DNA from: Acetobacter farinalis
GTDB taxonomy: Bacteria > Pseudomonadota > Alphaproteobacteria > Acetobacterales > Acetobacteraceae
Assembly: GCF_011516935.1 (NCBI RefSeq)
Contig: NZ_WOTF01000008.1
Coordinates: 1-64,000 of the forward strand
Direction: 5' to 3'
Length of the DNA: 64,000 nucleotides
Shown here: in pieces, positions 1-8,836 of the stretch
How the letters are laid out: the number at the start of each line of letters is the position of its first letter
Position numbering within the stretch: position 1 is the stretch's first letter
Notes under the pieces: generated by a model
The model's database searches: none
What the model was told of the DNA's origin: nothing
What the model saw: only the letters and a program-made list of their open reading frames with translations
Program-made: the position numbers and the translations under genes

Positions 1-116
1 TGATCTGCTCAAAACGCAGATCAAAAGCTCTCCAGAAAACCGTCAATCAAATCGCCAAAACCCAGAAATTACTGGCCAAGCACATCAATCAACGGTTCTT
101 CGATCCCTCCAGGTGA
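1..116 (+). other. Left-edge segment, possible C-terminus of an upstream ORF
   Basis: This stretch is clearly more AT-rich than what follows and does not encode AIDA-like repeats. One forward frame reads without stops from the window edge to a TGA at 114-116 and ends ...LLAKHINQRFFDPSR, which looks protein-like. The frame of the next gene is also open back to the edge. An 8-bp inverted repeat (TGATCTGC at 1-8, GCAGATCA at 16-23, 7-nt loop) sits at the very start. I do not recognise the peptide. It could be the tail of an upstream gene, possibly a mobile-element gene, or the N-terminal end of the following gene. Confidence 0.25.
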
Positions 117-3100
117 TTGGAGGCCTCGTTCGGAACTTCGGTCTGGATAGCGGTGCGCGGGTGACGGCTGGAGAGATAGATGCTCTGGCGAATGGTGCGG
201 TTATTTCCTCAGCCAATATTATTGGGGGCGTGGTCGCGGCCACTTCTGGCGGTCTGGTTTCAGGAAATGTGCTGCAAGGCGGCAAGATTGATGTTTTTTC
301 TGGCGCTTTGGCCTCCGGAAACACGATTTCTTTCGGGCAGGAAGTCGTCATGTCCGGTGGCGTGGCCCGCGGTGAAACTGTTGCCGGTCTTGGGGCCGCT
401 GCGGGTGCGGCCGAGCAAGGCGCTATCGTTGAAAGCAGTTATGCACTGAATGGGGGCATTATTGTTGCTCAGAGTGGTGGGCTGGCGTCTGCCAATATTG
501 CATCTGGCTTTAGTGAAATTCAGACCATTTCAGGCGGGATTGCCTCAGGGAATACTTTTTACGACACAGCTAAAGCTGTTGCGAGCACTGGTGGTCTTGT
601 TTCAGGGAATGTTTTTCAGGGTTCTGCACAAGCACATACCAGCTCCGGTGGGTTGGTGCAGGAGAATATTCTTAACGATAATAGTATGGTTATTGCCTCC
701 GGTGGGGGGATTATTTCTGCAAACACTCTTTTTAATTCAGCACAGACTTTAGTGCTTTCAGGAGGTGTTGCCAGAAATGATATCCTGATCGGGTCTTCCG
801 TGCTGGGTGTTGTCAGTTCAGGTGGTGCGGCTTACAGAGAAGTGCTTTCGGGTGCCGAACTGGATGCTGTCGGGGTTGGGGCGGTCGTCTCGGGCACGCA
901 GGTTTTGTCTGGCGGGATTCTCGTCGCGACATCGTCCGGCCTGCTCTCGGGGAATATTATTTCCAGTGGCCAGCTTCAGACAACTTATGGTGGCCAGGCA
1001 AGAGGGGATGTTTTTTCTTCCGGTGCGAACCTTGACGTGAATGTCAGTGGTCTTGCCACGTCAGAAACGCTCCTCTCCGGTGCTTCGGGAACAGTAGAGT
1101 TTTCCGGGGCGGTGCTTGCGAGCAGTATGATTGCCAGCGGCGCGGTCGTGACGGTCTTTAATGGTGGGACGTTGTCTGCAACGAGCGTGCAGGGTCTTTC
1201 CATTCTGCAAGAGAATACAACTGCTTCCGGGAATAGTATCGCCGGGGAGGAAGATCTCTACGGCAATGCATCTGTCAGCTCGGAAACCGTTTTGTCCGGT
1301 GGTTATCTGGTCGGTGTTGGCACGGGCAATACTGTCACGGGCACAACAGTGTCTGATGGAACACTGGTGGTAGCCAGTGGGAGTTCGATGGTTTCCGGCA
1401 ACACCATCTCAGGCACCAATGCCCAGTTTATCATCGGGCAGAGCGGGAGTGTTCCGTTCACGAACTTGGGCGGAACAGTCTCTGCGGTCGGCAATACGAT
1501 TGAGGGAGGAGCTCAGGAACAGATCCGTGGGACGGGTGTTGCGTCTGGTGATACCGTGCAGAATGGATCTGTGGATGTGATTGGCAGTGCTGATCACATG
1601 GTGCTTGAGGACAGTCTTGTTTGTGTTGAATATGGCGGAACGCTGACCAATACAGACATCACGTCCGGCTCGGTGCTGCAGATCTTCGATAGTGGCACGA
1701 CCACGCTGAAGAATGACACCATTGATATCGGCGCCAGATTGCAGTCATGGGCCAACAGCACCGAACCCTCACAATTTACTGTAAGCGGCAATACGCTGAC
1801 CATCAGTGATCAGGGTGGGCAGAACATCCAGACTCTCACCATCAATGGCACACCGGACCAGCTTCTTCAGGTTGCTCTGATTGATGGCAGTACAGGTCTG
1901 TTTGAGCTGGAAGAAGGTACGCCCTGCTATTGCCGCGGCACGCTGATTGATACGGACCGTGGTGAAGTGCCGGTTGAACATCTGAAAATTGGTGATCAGG
2001 TTCGCACACTGCGCCATGGTTTCCGCCCCATTCGCTGGATCGGGCGGCGGGCGTATTCCGGGCAGTTTGCTGCGGGAAATCGGGATGTTCTGCCGGTTGT
2101 GTTCCGTGCCGGGTCTTTGGGGAAAAACCTGCCCCGGCAGGATCTGTCCGTCTCTCCTCTGCATGCCATGTATCTTGAGGGCGTTCTGGTGCCTGCCGTA
2201 GCACTGGTTAATGGCCGTTCCATTGTGCAGGCCAAGGCTATGGATGAAGTGGCGTATTTCCACATCGAGCTGGAAAGCCATGACGTTATTTTTGCCAATG
2301 GAGCGCAGTCGGAAACCTTTGTGGATGATGGCTCCCGCAGCATGTTCCACAATGCGGCTGATTATGCCCGGCTGTATCCCGATGCCGTGCAGGAGCCGGT
2401 TATTTATTACGCCCCACGTATTGAAGAAGGGGCGCGTCTGGATGCCATCCGCAAAACGCTGAATGTGCTGGCAGGCAGGAAAACGCTGGGTACGGGGCCG
2501 CTGGAAGGCTATCTGGACAGTGTAACCCGCACCCGTCTGGCAGGTTGGGCCCGTAACCCGGAAACCCGCAAACCTGTGCGCTTGCAGGTGCTCGACCGCG
2601 GTGTGGTGCTGGGTGAAGTGCTGGCGGACCAGCCACGGGCCGACCTTGGCCGAGCCTGCGGGTTTGTGTTTGACGTGCCGGGTGGCCTTTCCCCTCTGGA
2701 GCGGCATGTGCTGGAAGTTCGGCGCGTGGAAGATCATGTGGCGCTGGCCAATACACCCTGGATGCTGGATCAGGCAGACATTCAGGGCACTCATGCTGTC
2801 ATTGTGCCTCGTCCTTCCACACCGCTGAAGGGATACGTGGATACTGTCAGCCGGGACCGTCTGACAGGCTGGGCTTTCAGCCCGGCAACACCGGACGTGC
2901 CGGTGGCCTTGCAGGTGCTGGATAATGGCCAGCTTGTTGCCTCCGTGGTGGCCAATGCCCTGCGGCCGGACGTGCGCAATGCGGGAGCAAGCCCCACAGA
3001 GCAGTGCGGGTTTGATGTGTTGTTCCCTGCCATGCTCTCACCCTTTACCCGGCATGTGCTGGAGGTCCGGCGTGAGCAGGATGGTGCCATGCTGGGCAAG

Positions 3101-4447
3101 CCGCATGTGATTGATCCGGTCGGTGCGTTTGACCCTGCTCTGGAAGACGTTGTGAGCCGGGCTGTGGCCTCGGTGTCCGATAAGGGCGATCAGGATCACA
3201 TCCTGTCCTTCCTGCTCGGGCAGGTGGAAAAGCTTTCGCAGGCCAGAGCGCAGGCGGATAGCGGGCAGTCTGAGCGTGACATTCAGGGGCTGCGCAAGCG
3301 GCGCGGGCTGGCGTCTGCCGCGGTGCCGCCCCGTCGTCGCGTGCTGATGATTGACAGCCAACGCCCGGATACGGGGCGTGATGCCGGGTCTCATGCTGTG
3401 ATGTCTCACATGCAGGCGTTTCAGGCGCTGGGCTATGAGGTCAGTTTTGTGGCCGCAGACCAGATGACTGGAGACACCAGCCTGAAGGGGGCTCCGGGCG
3501 TGAAGATGCTGACCGGCCCGGTCTATCATTCTGTGGAAGATGTCCTGCGTCGTCAGGCTGGCAGCTTTGATGTGGTGTATCTGCACCGTGCCGAAAACGC
3601 GACACGCTACCTCGCCCTTGTGCGGATGCACCAGAAAAAGGCGCGGGTGGTGTATAACGTTGCCGATCTGCACTTCCTGCGTCTGATGCGTCAGGCTGAA
3701 GTGCAGCAGCGGCCGGAAGTGCTGGTTCGTGCGCAGCGGATGAAGCTGGCGGAATATGCCTCCATGCTTCAGGCTGATGTGGTGCTGACTCACTCCGTGA
3801 CGGAAGCTGAGCAGATTCGCGCTGATGTGCCGCAGGCCAATGTGCATGTGGTGCCATGGTCCGTGCCGGCGCGAGCCCGTGTTCCGGGCTTTGCCAAACG
3901 CTCTGGTGTGGTGTTCCTTGGAAATTATGCCCATACCCCGAACGCGGACGCAGCCCGCTGGCTGGTGGAAGAGATCATGCCGCGTGTGTGGAAGCAGGAT
4001 CGCTCTATTTCCTGTCTTCTGGCAGGGGCTGAAATGTCAGACAGTATTCATGCTCTGGCGCGCCGGGGTGTGGAAACACTGGGGCAGGTTGAAGATCTTG
4101 ATGCCCTGTTTGACAGTGTACGCTTGAGCGTGGCGCCGCTGCGGTTCGGGGCGGGTATCAAAGGGAAGGTGCTGGACAGTTTTGCAGCAGGTGTGCCGTG
4201 CGTGATGACGCCGGTTGCGGCTGAAGGGCTGATGCTGCCGAAGGGGCTGAGTGGTCTGGTTCAGGAGAGCGCGGAAGATCTGGCGCATCAGGTTCTCCGC
4301 CTGCACAAATGGCCCGCAACCCATGCCAGCATGAGCCGCGCAGGACGCGCCTTCCTGCGTGAAGGCTGGACGGAAGATCTGGTGCAGCAGGCACTGGCAG
4401 CGGCTCTTCAGCCCGTATCACACGGGATGAAGGTGCTGGTGGGCTGA
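113..4447 (+). CDS. AIDA-like repeat / Hint domain / glycosyltransferase fusion protein
   Basis: A 1444-residue multidomain protein. Residues 1-590 are degenerate 19-20-residue Gly/Ser/Asn-rich repeats of the SGG..SGN type, as in AIDA-like adhesins. Residues about 600-745 form a Hint (hedgehog/intein-type autoprocessing) domain with the expected Cys605 in TPCYCRGT, the VSPLHAMYL block and a late His-rich block. Two copies of a GY-D-x-V-x-R-x-R-L-x-GW module follow at about 797-885 and 905-1001. Residues 1074-1444 are a GT-B (GT4-like) glycosyltransferase with FGAGIKGKVLDSFAAGVP near its C-terminus. GTG at 113 overlaps a TGA in another frame, but this frame stays open to the window edge, so the true start may lie upstream. 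There is no signal peptide. From known families, Hint domains can self-cleave. That cleavage releases the repeats here is inference. Confidence 0.8.
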   Translation: MIGGLVRNFGLDSGARVTAGEIDALANGAVISSANIIGGVVAATSGGLVSGNVLQGGKIDVFSGALASGNTISFGQEVVMSGGVARGETVAGLGAAAGAAEQGAIVESSYALNGGIIVAQSGGLASANIASGFSEIQTISGGIASGNTFYDTAKAVASTGGLVSGNVFQGSAQAHTSSGGLVQENILNDNSMVIASGGGIISANTLFNSAQTLVLSGGVARNDILIGSSVLGVVSSGGAAYREVLSGAELDAVGVGAVVSGTQVLSGGILVATSSGLLSGNIISSGQLQTTYGGQARGDVFSSGANLDVNVSGLATSETLLSGASGTVEFSGAVLASSMIASGAVVTVFNGGTLSATSVQGLSILQENTTASGNSIAGEEDLYGNASVSSETVLSGGYLVGVGTGNTVTGTTVSDGTLVVASGSSMVSGNTISGTNAQFIIGQSGSVPFTNLGGTVSAVGNTIEGGAQEQIRGTGVASGDTVQNGSVDVIGSADHMVLEDSLVCVEYGGTLTNTDITSGSVLQIFDSGTTTLKNDTIDIGARLQSWANSTEPSQFTVSGNTLTISDQGGQNIQTLTINGTPDQLLQVALIDGSTGLFELEEGTPCYCRGTLIDTDRGEVPVEHLKIGDQVRTLRHGFRPIRWIGRRAYSGQFAAGNRDVLPVVFRAGSLGKNLPRQDLSVSPLHAMYLEGVLVPAVALVNGRSIVQAKAMDEVAYFHIELESHDVIFANGAQSETFVDDGSRSMFHNAADYARLYPDAVQEPVIYYAPRIEEGARLDAIRKTLNVLAGRKTLGTGPLEGYLDSVTRTRLAGWARNPETRKPVRLQVLDRGVVLGEVLADQPRADLGRACGFVFDVPGGLSPLERHVLEVRRVEDHVALANTPWMLDQADIQGTHAVIVPRPSTPLKGYVDTVSRDRLTGWAFSPATPDVPVALQVLDNGQLVASVVANALRPDVRNAGASPTEQCGFDVLFPAMLSPFTRHVLEVRREQDGAMLGKPHVIDPVGAFDPALEDVVSRAVASVSDKGDQDHILSFLLGQVEKLSQARAQADSGQSERDIQGLRKRRGLASAAVPPRRRVLMIDSQRPDTGRDAGSHAVMSHMQAFQALGYEVSFVAADQMTGDTSLKGAPGVKMLTGPVYHSVEDVLRRQAGSFDVVYLHRAENATRYLALVRMHQKKARVVYNVADLHFLRLMRQAEVQQRPEVLVRAQRMKLAEYASMLQADVVLTHSVTEAEQIRADVPQANVHVVPWSVPARARVPGFAKRSGVVFLGNYAHTPNADAARWLVEEIMPRVWKQDRSISCLLAGAEMSDSIHALARRGVETLGQVEDLDALFDSVRLSVAPLRFGAGIKGKVLDSFAAGVPCVMTPVAAEGLMLPKGLSGLVQESAEDLAHQVLRLHKWPATHASMSRAGRAFLREGWTEDLVQQALAAALQPVSHGMKVLVG

Positions 4448-4454
4448 AGCACAT

Positions 4455-4486
4455 CTGGAGCTGGCGTAACGCCAGCTCCAGCTTTG
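4455..4486. terminator. Convergent-gene hairpin
   Basis: A perfect 12-bp stem (CTGGAGCTGGCG at 4455-4466, CGCCAGCTCCAG at 4470-4481) with a TAA loop lies between two converging genes. The 3' flank is CTTTG, so there is no long U-tract. A bidirectional terminator is the simplest reading. Confidence 0.6.
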
Positions 4487-4500
4487 TGTTGAAAATACTC

Positions 4501-6063
4501 TCAGGGGCTCAGGAAGGCGCGGACATCGCGGGAGAGGGCGGCGCGGCTGTCCGGGCGGATATAGAGCATGTGGCCACCGGGGTAGGTGTGCAGGCTGATG
4601 CGGTTGCGGCCCACGGGGATATGCTCCGTAACCCAGCGCGCGCTGGCAAACGGGCAGGCCAGATCATAATAGCCGTTGGCAATAAAGATGCGCAGGGTCG
4701 GGTTCAGGGCCAGCAGGCGGCGCAGAACCGGAATCTGGTGGGCAACGGGTTCTCCCTCTCCCCTGAAATCCCACGCGGCGTTCACCTTCATGTTCAGCAG
4801 TTCGTAAGAAAGATCCGTCTGGTAGTTCAGGGTTTTGGACGCATAGTGTTCAAATGCGCTGCCATAGGCGCGCCCAAAGCCAGCCAGGGTCGGGTCCGGG
4901 CTGTCACTGTTGTCCACACCCTCGGGGAAGGGGTCGGCAATGGAGACCGTGGCGTCATACAGGGTGTAGAGGCGTCCATCCCGACTGCGGACATCGTGCG
5001 CACCCGGCTGCGGCATGCCGCGTTCCTTGGTAATCACATCTTCCGGCAGGCCGGTATGGGTCGCCACATCCTGATAAAAATCATGTGCGGCATCACCGGT
5101 GGGAGGTGTGTTGGCCAAAGTGGAGAGGTACGGGCCAAGCGCATAATGGTAGGCCTCATCAAGCTGGCGTGCCGCGGTTTCAGGGGCTAGCTTGTGCTGC
5201 ATGGCCAGTTTCGCGGCTTCAAATGAAGGCAGCACGAGAGCGGAGGCCAGAATGTTGTTGCTGGTATCCAGCAGCCCCATGTCCAGCGCGGGCGAGATCA
5301 TGACAATCCCGTTCACCATGATGTTCTGCTGCTGCGCCAGCGCTGCGGCCACCTCAATGGAGCGAATGCCGCCATAGCTTTCCCCCACGAGGTAACGCGG
5401 GGAGATCAGCCGGCCATTGGTGCTGGCCCAGAGCTGAATGGTTTTGGCAAACGCCTGCGCATCCTGCTTGACGCCGTAGAAGGTTTTGTCCGCCGTTTTG
5501 GGGTCTGTCGGTACGGACCAGCCTGTGCCGGGGGCATCAATAAAGACCATGTCCGTATCGGGCAGCCAGCTATCCGGGTTGAGCCCCAGCCGGGCATTTG
5601 CGCCGTCGGTCGGGTTTCCTGCCGGGAAGGTGAGCGCTGTGGGGCCTGCAGCCCCCAGATGCAGGTAGGCCGTGGCCCCACCCGGCCCGCCGTTGAAAAA
5701 GAAGGAGACCGGCCGCCGCGCAGGATCTGCTCCATCCTGCGTATACGCGACATAGAAGATGCGGGCGGTTGGTTTGCCAGCGTCATCACGCAGCACAACG
5801 GTCCCAGCATGCGCGGTGTAGCTGATTTTGTGACCTGCGAACGTGTCTGTGTGATGTGTTACGGCATCGTCCGGCAGCATGGCGGCTGCGCCCTGGAAGT
5901 CTTTGGGCGCCTCTTTCGGAGCCTGGGTATGGGGCGCTGTTGGCTGTGGGGACGGAGCAGCGTATAGCGGAGCGGCAGACAGGCACAGAGCGGTTGCCAG
6001 GGCAATTCCGGCAGGCGCTCTGTGTCTGTTTGTGTGTTTGTAGAGTAAAGAAAGATAGGACAT
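4501..6063 (-). CDS. Peptidase S10 serine carboxypeptidase, exported
   Basis: A 520-residue serine carboxypeptidase-like hydrolase that would remove C-terminal residues from peptides. An N-terminal hydrophobic segment ending ...LCLSAAPLYA looks like a Sec signal peptide, placing the enzyme in the periplasm or outside. The oxyanion-region motif FFFNGGPGG is present. The catalytic triad can be placed at Ser229 (GESYGG), Asp467 (GYYDLACPF) and His498 (GGHMLY), in the order expected for S10. The ATG at 6063 is preceded by GGAG about 11 bases upstream. The gene is transcribed convergently to the Hint-glycosyltransferase gene and divergently from the repeat protein. The substrate cannot be told from sequence. 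Confidence 0.9.
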   Translation of the reverse strand: MSYLSLLYKHTNRHRAPAGIALATALCLSAAPLYAAPSPQPTAPHTQAPKEAPKDFQGAAAMLPDDAVTHHTDTFAGHKISYTAHAGTVVLRDDAGKPTARIFYVAYTQDGADPARRPVSFFFNGGPGGATAYLHLGAAGPTALTFPAGNPTDGANARLGLNPDSWLPDTDMVFIDAPGTGWSVPTDPKTADKTFYGVKQDAQAFAKTIQLWASTNGRLISPRYLVGESYGGIRSIEVAAALAQQQNIMVNGIVMISPALDMGLLDTSNNILASALVLPSFEAAKLAMQHKLAPETAARQLDEAYHYALGPYLSTLANTPPTGDAAHDFYQDVATHTGLPEDVITKERGMPQPGAHDVRSRDGRLYTLYDATVSIADPFPEGVDNSDSPDPTLAGFGRAYGSAFEHYASKTLNYQTDLSYELLNMKVNAAWDFRGEGEPVAHQIPVLRRLLALNPTLRIFIANGYYDLACPFASARWVTEHIPVGRNRISLHTYPGGHMLYIRPDSRAALSRDVRAFLSP

Positions 6064-6144
6064 AAGGGCTTAGTCTCCAAACACAAAAAAAGATGCAGTG
6101 GGTAGGAAGAAATTCTGGCTCATTAAGGCGAGTTTGGCCATTTT

Positions 6145-6195
6145 TTGACAAATTCCAAGTCTAGAAAACCCTGTCTTCCTGATGATCATCAGGAA
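6145..6195 (+). promoter_or_regulatory. TTGACA box and 20-bp perfect palindrome upstream of the repeat protein
   Basis: A consensus -35-like TTGACA lies at 6145-6150 in the divergent intergenic space. A perfect 20-bp palindrome, TTCCTGATGATCATCAGGAA, occupies 6176-6195 and ends 17 bases before the favoured start codon. No convincing -10 hexamer was found at 16-18 bp spacing. The palindrome could be an operator or, in RNA, a hairpin next to the ribosome site. Confidence 0.45.
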
Positions 6196-6212
6196 TCATG
6201 GAAGGAATACTT

Positions 6213-6887
6213 ATGCAGTTCATTCGGAAAATCGCCGTTATGGGTTTGCCTCTGGCAACGGTTCTGGCTTCTGCCACCGCCGCCTATGCTGATCCGTGCC
6301 TCTCCCTTACATCCTGCGCACAGCAGCAGGTGCAGCAGGGAGTGGAGAATACGCGCAATGCCGTCAAGACTGATGCAAACCAATTTTCATCCAATCTGAA
6401 AAATGCCGGTCAGTCCGTACAGGATAACGTGAAGAACCGCTGGAACAATGCGACTGATGCAACTCGCAGCAAGCTGGAAGCCCAGCGTGACAGCGTGACG
6501 AATGCCGCGCAGAACGCACAAGACAAATGGAACAATGCGAGCGAGGCCACTCGCCAGAAGCTGGAAGAGCAGCGCAACAGCGTGACGAATTCTGTTCAGA
6601 GCGCGAGAGACAGGGCGCACGCTGCGACCGAGGAAGCTCGCCAGAAGCTGGAAGAGCAGCGCGACAGCGTGACGAATGCTGAGCAGAACGCGAAAGACAA
6701 ATGGAACAACGCGAGCGAAGAAACGCGCAAGAAGCTGGAAGCCCAGCGTGACCGAGTGACGAATGTCGGCAAGAACGCCCAGAACAAGTGGAACAAAGCC
6801 GGGCAGAACGCGAAAAACGCCTGGAAGAACCAGAAAGAACGCTTCAATTCTGGTCTGAAGGAGATGACAACCGTGCCCAAACTCTAA
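6213..6887 (+). CDS. Exported protein of 29-residue amphipathic-helix repeats
   Basis: A 224-residue protein of unknown function. I chose ATG 6213 over ATG 6198 because GGAAGG sits 8 bases upstream and the product then starts directly with a Sec signal peptide (MQFIRKIAVMG...ASATAAYA, cleaved before DPCLS). The mature part is almost entirely a 29-residue repeat, best seen as KWNNASE.TR.KLE.QR.SVTN, in about five copies (three strong, the third and last diverged), with an 87-bp period in DNA. Composition is rich in Asn, Gln, Lys, Glu and Ala with few hydrophobics, predicting long amphipathic helices like apolipoprotein or LEA-type stress proteins. It stands alone between a palindrome-bearing promoter region and a strong terminator. 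A role in periplasmic protection or surface binding is inference only. Confidence 0.75.
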   Translation: MQFIRKIAVMGLPLATVLASATAAYADPCLSLTSCAQQQVQQGVENTRNAVKTDANQFSSNLKNAGQSVQDNVKNRWNNATDATRSKLEAQRDSVTNAAQNAQDKWNNASEATRQKLEEQRNSVTNSVQSARDRAHAATEEARQKLEEQRDSVTNAEQNAKDKWNNASEETRKKLEAQRDRVTNVGKNAQNKWNKAGQNAKNAWKNQKERFNSGLKEMTTVPKL

Positions 6888-6904
6888 GGGCTCAAGGTTG
6901 AGGT

Positions 6905-6943
6905 AGAAAAAAGGCCCCTCCCGAAAGGAAGGGGCCTTTTTTT
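6905..6943. terminator. Bidirectional rho-independent terminator
   Basis: AAAAAAGGCCCC at 6907-6918 pairs with GGGGCCTTTTTT at 6931-6942. The stem has A-run and T-run flanks, so it can work on both strands. It separates the repeat protein (+) from the DEAD-box helicase (-), which end towards each other. Confidence 0.9.
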
Positions 6944-6955
6944 GGGCCTGAAAGA

Positions 6956-8722
6956 TCAGAAGTCTTTGCGTTTCCGGCTGGACGGGCCGCTTTTGCTGAA
7001 GCCACCGCCAGACTTGCGGGGCGGACGGCCACCGGGACCGCCTGAACGCGGCGGGCGGCCACCGGACGCACCCTGACGCGGCGCGGCTGCGGGTTCGACA
7101 GTAATTTCATCCGCATCCGCTCCGGCGGCGCAGGACTGGAAGCGCTCAGCCTTGTCTTGTGCAATTTCCACCAGAGTATGGTCCGGCTGAATACGGATCG
7201 CGCCGATATCCTGTTTACGGATACCGCCCAGACGGCAGAGCATGGGCACCAGCCATTTCGGATCTGCGCGGTCTTCACGGCCAACAGACAGACGGAACCA
7301 GGCGCCCGGCTCGCGTGATTCACGCGGCTCGCGCGGTTCACGGCTGCTTCCTTCCTCGTCATCACGGCGGGTTCTCTCACGCGGCGCTTTCTTGACAGAG
7401 CCGGGGGAGAGCACGCGCACGTTGGCGGGTTCGGGAAGGCTGGAACGCCACATGGCAATCAGGGCTGCCGCAAGCTGGTCCGAGGAATGGCTTTCCGTCA
7501 GCTTGGTGATCAGCTCATGCATGCCGCCGGATTCCGGTACGGCAATGGAGAGTGCCGGTGCGGACAGCAGGCGTTCCGCATCCGCTTTGGCAATATCTTC
7601 CGGAGTCGGGGCACCGCTCCATTCTGCCGTGACTTTCGCGCCTTCCAGCAGGCGTTCGGCCAGCCTTCTGCGTGCGGGCGGCACCAGCAGCACGCAGGTG
7701 CCCTTGCGCCCGGCGCGGCCTGTGCGGCCTGAACGGTGCAGCAGGGTGGCGGGGTTGGACGGCAGGCTTGCGTGAATCACGAGACCAAGATCGGGAATAT
7801 CAATGCCGCGGGCGGCAACGTCTGTCGCCACGCAGACACGCGCCTGACCATGGCGCAGGCTTTCAATGGCGCGGCTGCGCTCGTTCTGCCCGAGATCACC
7901 GGAAATGGCGACGGAAGAGAAGCCCCGCTGCGTCAGGATCCCCTGCAACTGCCGCACGGCTTCACGCGTGTGGCAGAACACGATGGCGGTGGGAGACTCC
8001 ATCAGGCGCAGCACATTGATAATGGTGCCTGCCATGTCGGACTGGTCTGCCAGAATCGCGCGGTAGGAAATGTCTGTGTGCGGGGTGTTGCCGCCCACTG
8101 TGTCGATGCGCAGGGCATCACGCTGGTAGCGGCGGGCCAGATTTGCAATGTCCCGCGCGATGGTGGCGGAGAACAGAAGCGTGCGGCGGTCGGTCGGTGC
8201 GGCTTTCAGCAGGGTTTCCAGCTCATCACGGAAGCCCAGATCCAGCATTTCATCCGCTTCATCCAGCACCACAACGCGCAGGGCGGACAGGTTGAGCTGG
8301 CCACGGGAGAGATGGTCACACAGGCGCCCCGGCGTGCCGACCACAATGTGGCAGCCAGCGGAAAGCGCACGCGCTTCCGTGCGGGGTTCCATCCCACCAA
8401 CGCAGGAGACAATGCGGGCACCGGTTTTTGCATAGAGCCAGTCCAGCTCATTGCGCACCTGAAGGGCGAGTTCACGCGTGGGGGCAATCACCAGAGCCAG
8501 CGGCGCGCCCGGCGGGGGGCAGCGGCCGCTGTCATCCAGCAGGGAGTCCGCCATCGCCAGCCCGAAGGCAACGGTTTTGCCTGAGCCGGTGCGGGCTGAA
8601 ACAAGAAGATCCCGGCCTTCGGCATCAGGGGCCAGGACGGCGGCCTGAACTGGGGTTGCGGAAGCGTACCCACGAGCGGCAAGAGCGCTCGCAAGAGAGA
8701 CGGGGGCATTCTGAAAAGGCAT
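6956..8722 (-). CDS. DEAD-box ATP-dependent RNA helicase
   Basis: A 588-residue helicase with the full motif set: ATP-binding ARTGSGKT, PTRELALQV, GTPGRLCDH, DEADEML, SAT and RSGRTGRAGRKG. After the two RecA-like domains comes a DbpA-type RNA-binding fold (residues about 465-530, GAWFRLSVGRED...). The C-terminal tail is a Gly/Arg/Pro-rich low-complexity segment (GGRPPRSGG repeats) that likely binds RNA non-specifically. Such CsdA/DbpA-like helicases act in ribosome assembly or mRNA turnover in the cytoplasm. The exact paralogue cannot be decided from sequence alone. The gene lies 114 bases downstream of the porin-like gene on the same strand. Confidence 0.93.
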   Translation of the reverse strand: MPFQNAPVSLASALAARGYASATPVQAAVLAPDAEGRDLLVSARTGSGKTVAFGLAMADSLLDDSGRCPPPGAPLALVIAPTRELALQVRNELDWLYAKTGARIVSCVGGMEPRTEARALSAGCHIVVGTPGRLCDHLSRGQLNLSALRVVVLDEADEMLDLGFRDELETLLKAAPTDRRTLLFSATIARDIANLARRYQRDALRIDTVGGNTPHTDISYRAILADQSDMAGTIINVLRLMESPTAIVFCHTREAVRQLQGILTQRGFSSVAISGDLGQNERSRAIESLRHGQARVCVATDVAARGIDIPDLGLVIHASLPSNPATLLHRSGRTGRAGRKGTCVLLVPPARRRLAERLLEGAKVTAEWSGAPTPEDIAKADAERLLSAPALSIAVPESGGMHELITKLTESHSSDQLAAALIAMWRSSLPEPANVRVLSPGSVKKAPRERTRRDDEEGSSREPREPRESREPGAWFRLSVGREDRADPKWLVPMLCRLGGIRKQDIGAIRIQPDHTLVEIAQDKAERFQSCAAGADADEITVEPAAAPRQGASGGRPPRSGGPGGRPPRKSGGGFSKSGPSSRKRKDF

Positions 8723-8836
8723 TTTACTTAGGTCCAGGCAACAAGATTTATGGGGGGATAAAGGTTCCCCGCATAAATGACCAGAGGCCTGGCCGGAGAA
8801 CTTTTGCCCTGAGCGCTTACAGGTAAGCTTGCTGTG

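Noticed and set aside
1769-2794. Long minus-strand open frame (341 codons) opposite the Hint region
   Set aside because: It runs antisense to a clearly domain-bearing gene, has no ribosome site or recognisable motifs and has His/Gln-rich composition typical of a reverse-strand shadow.
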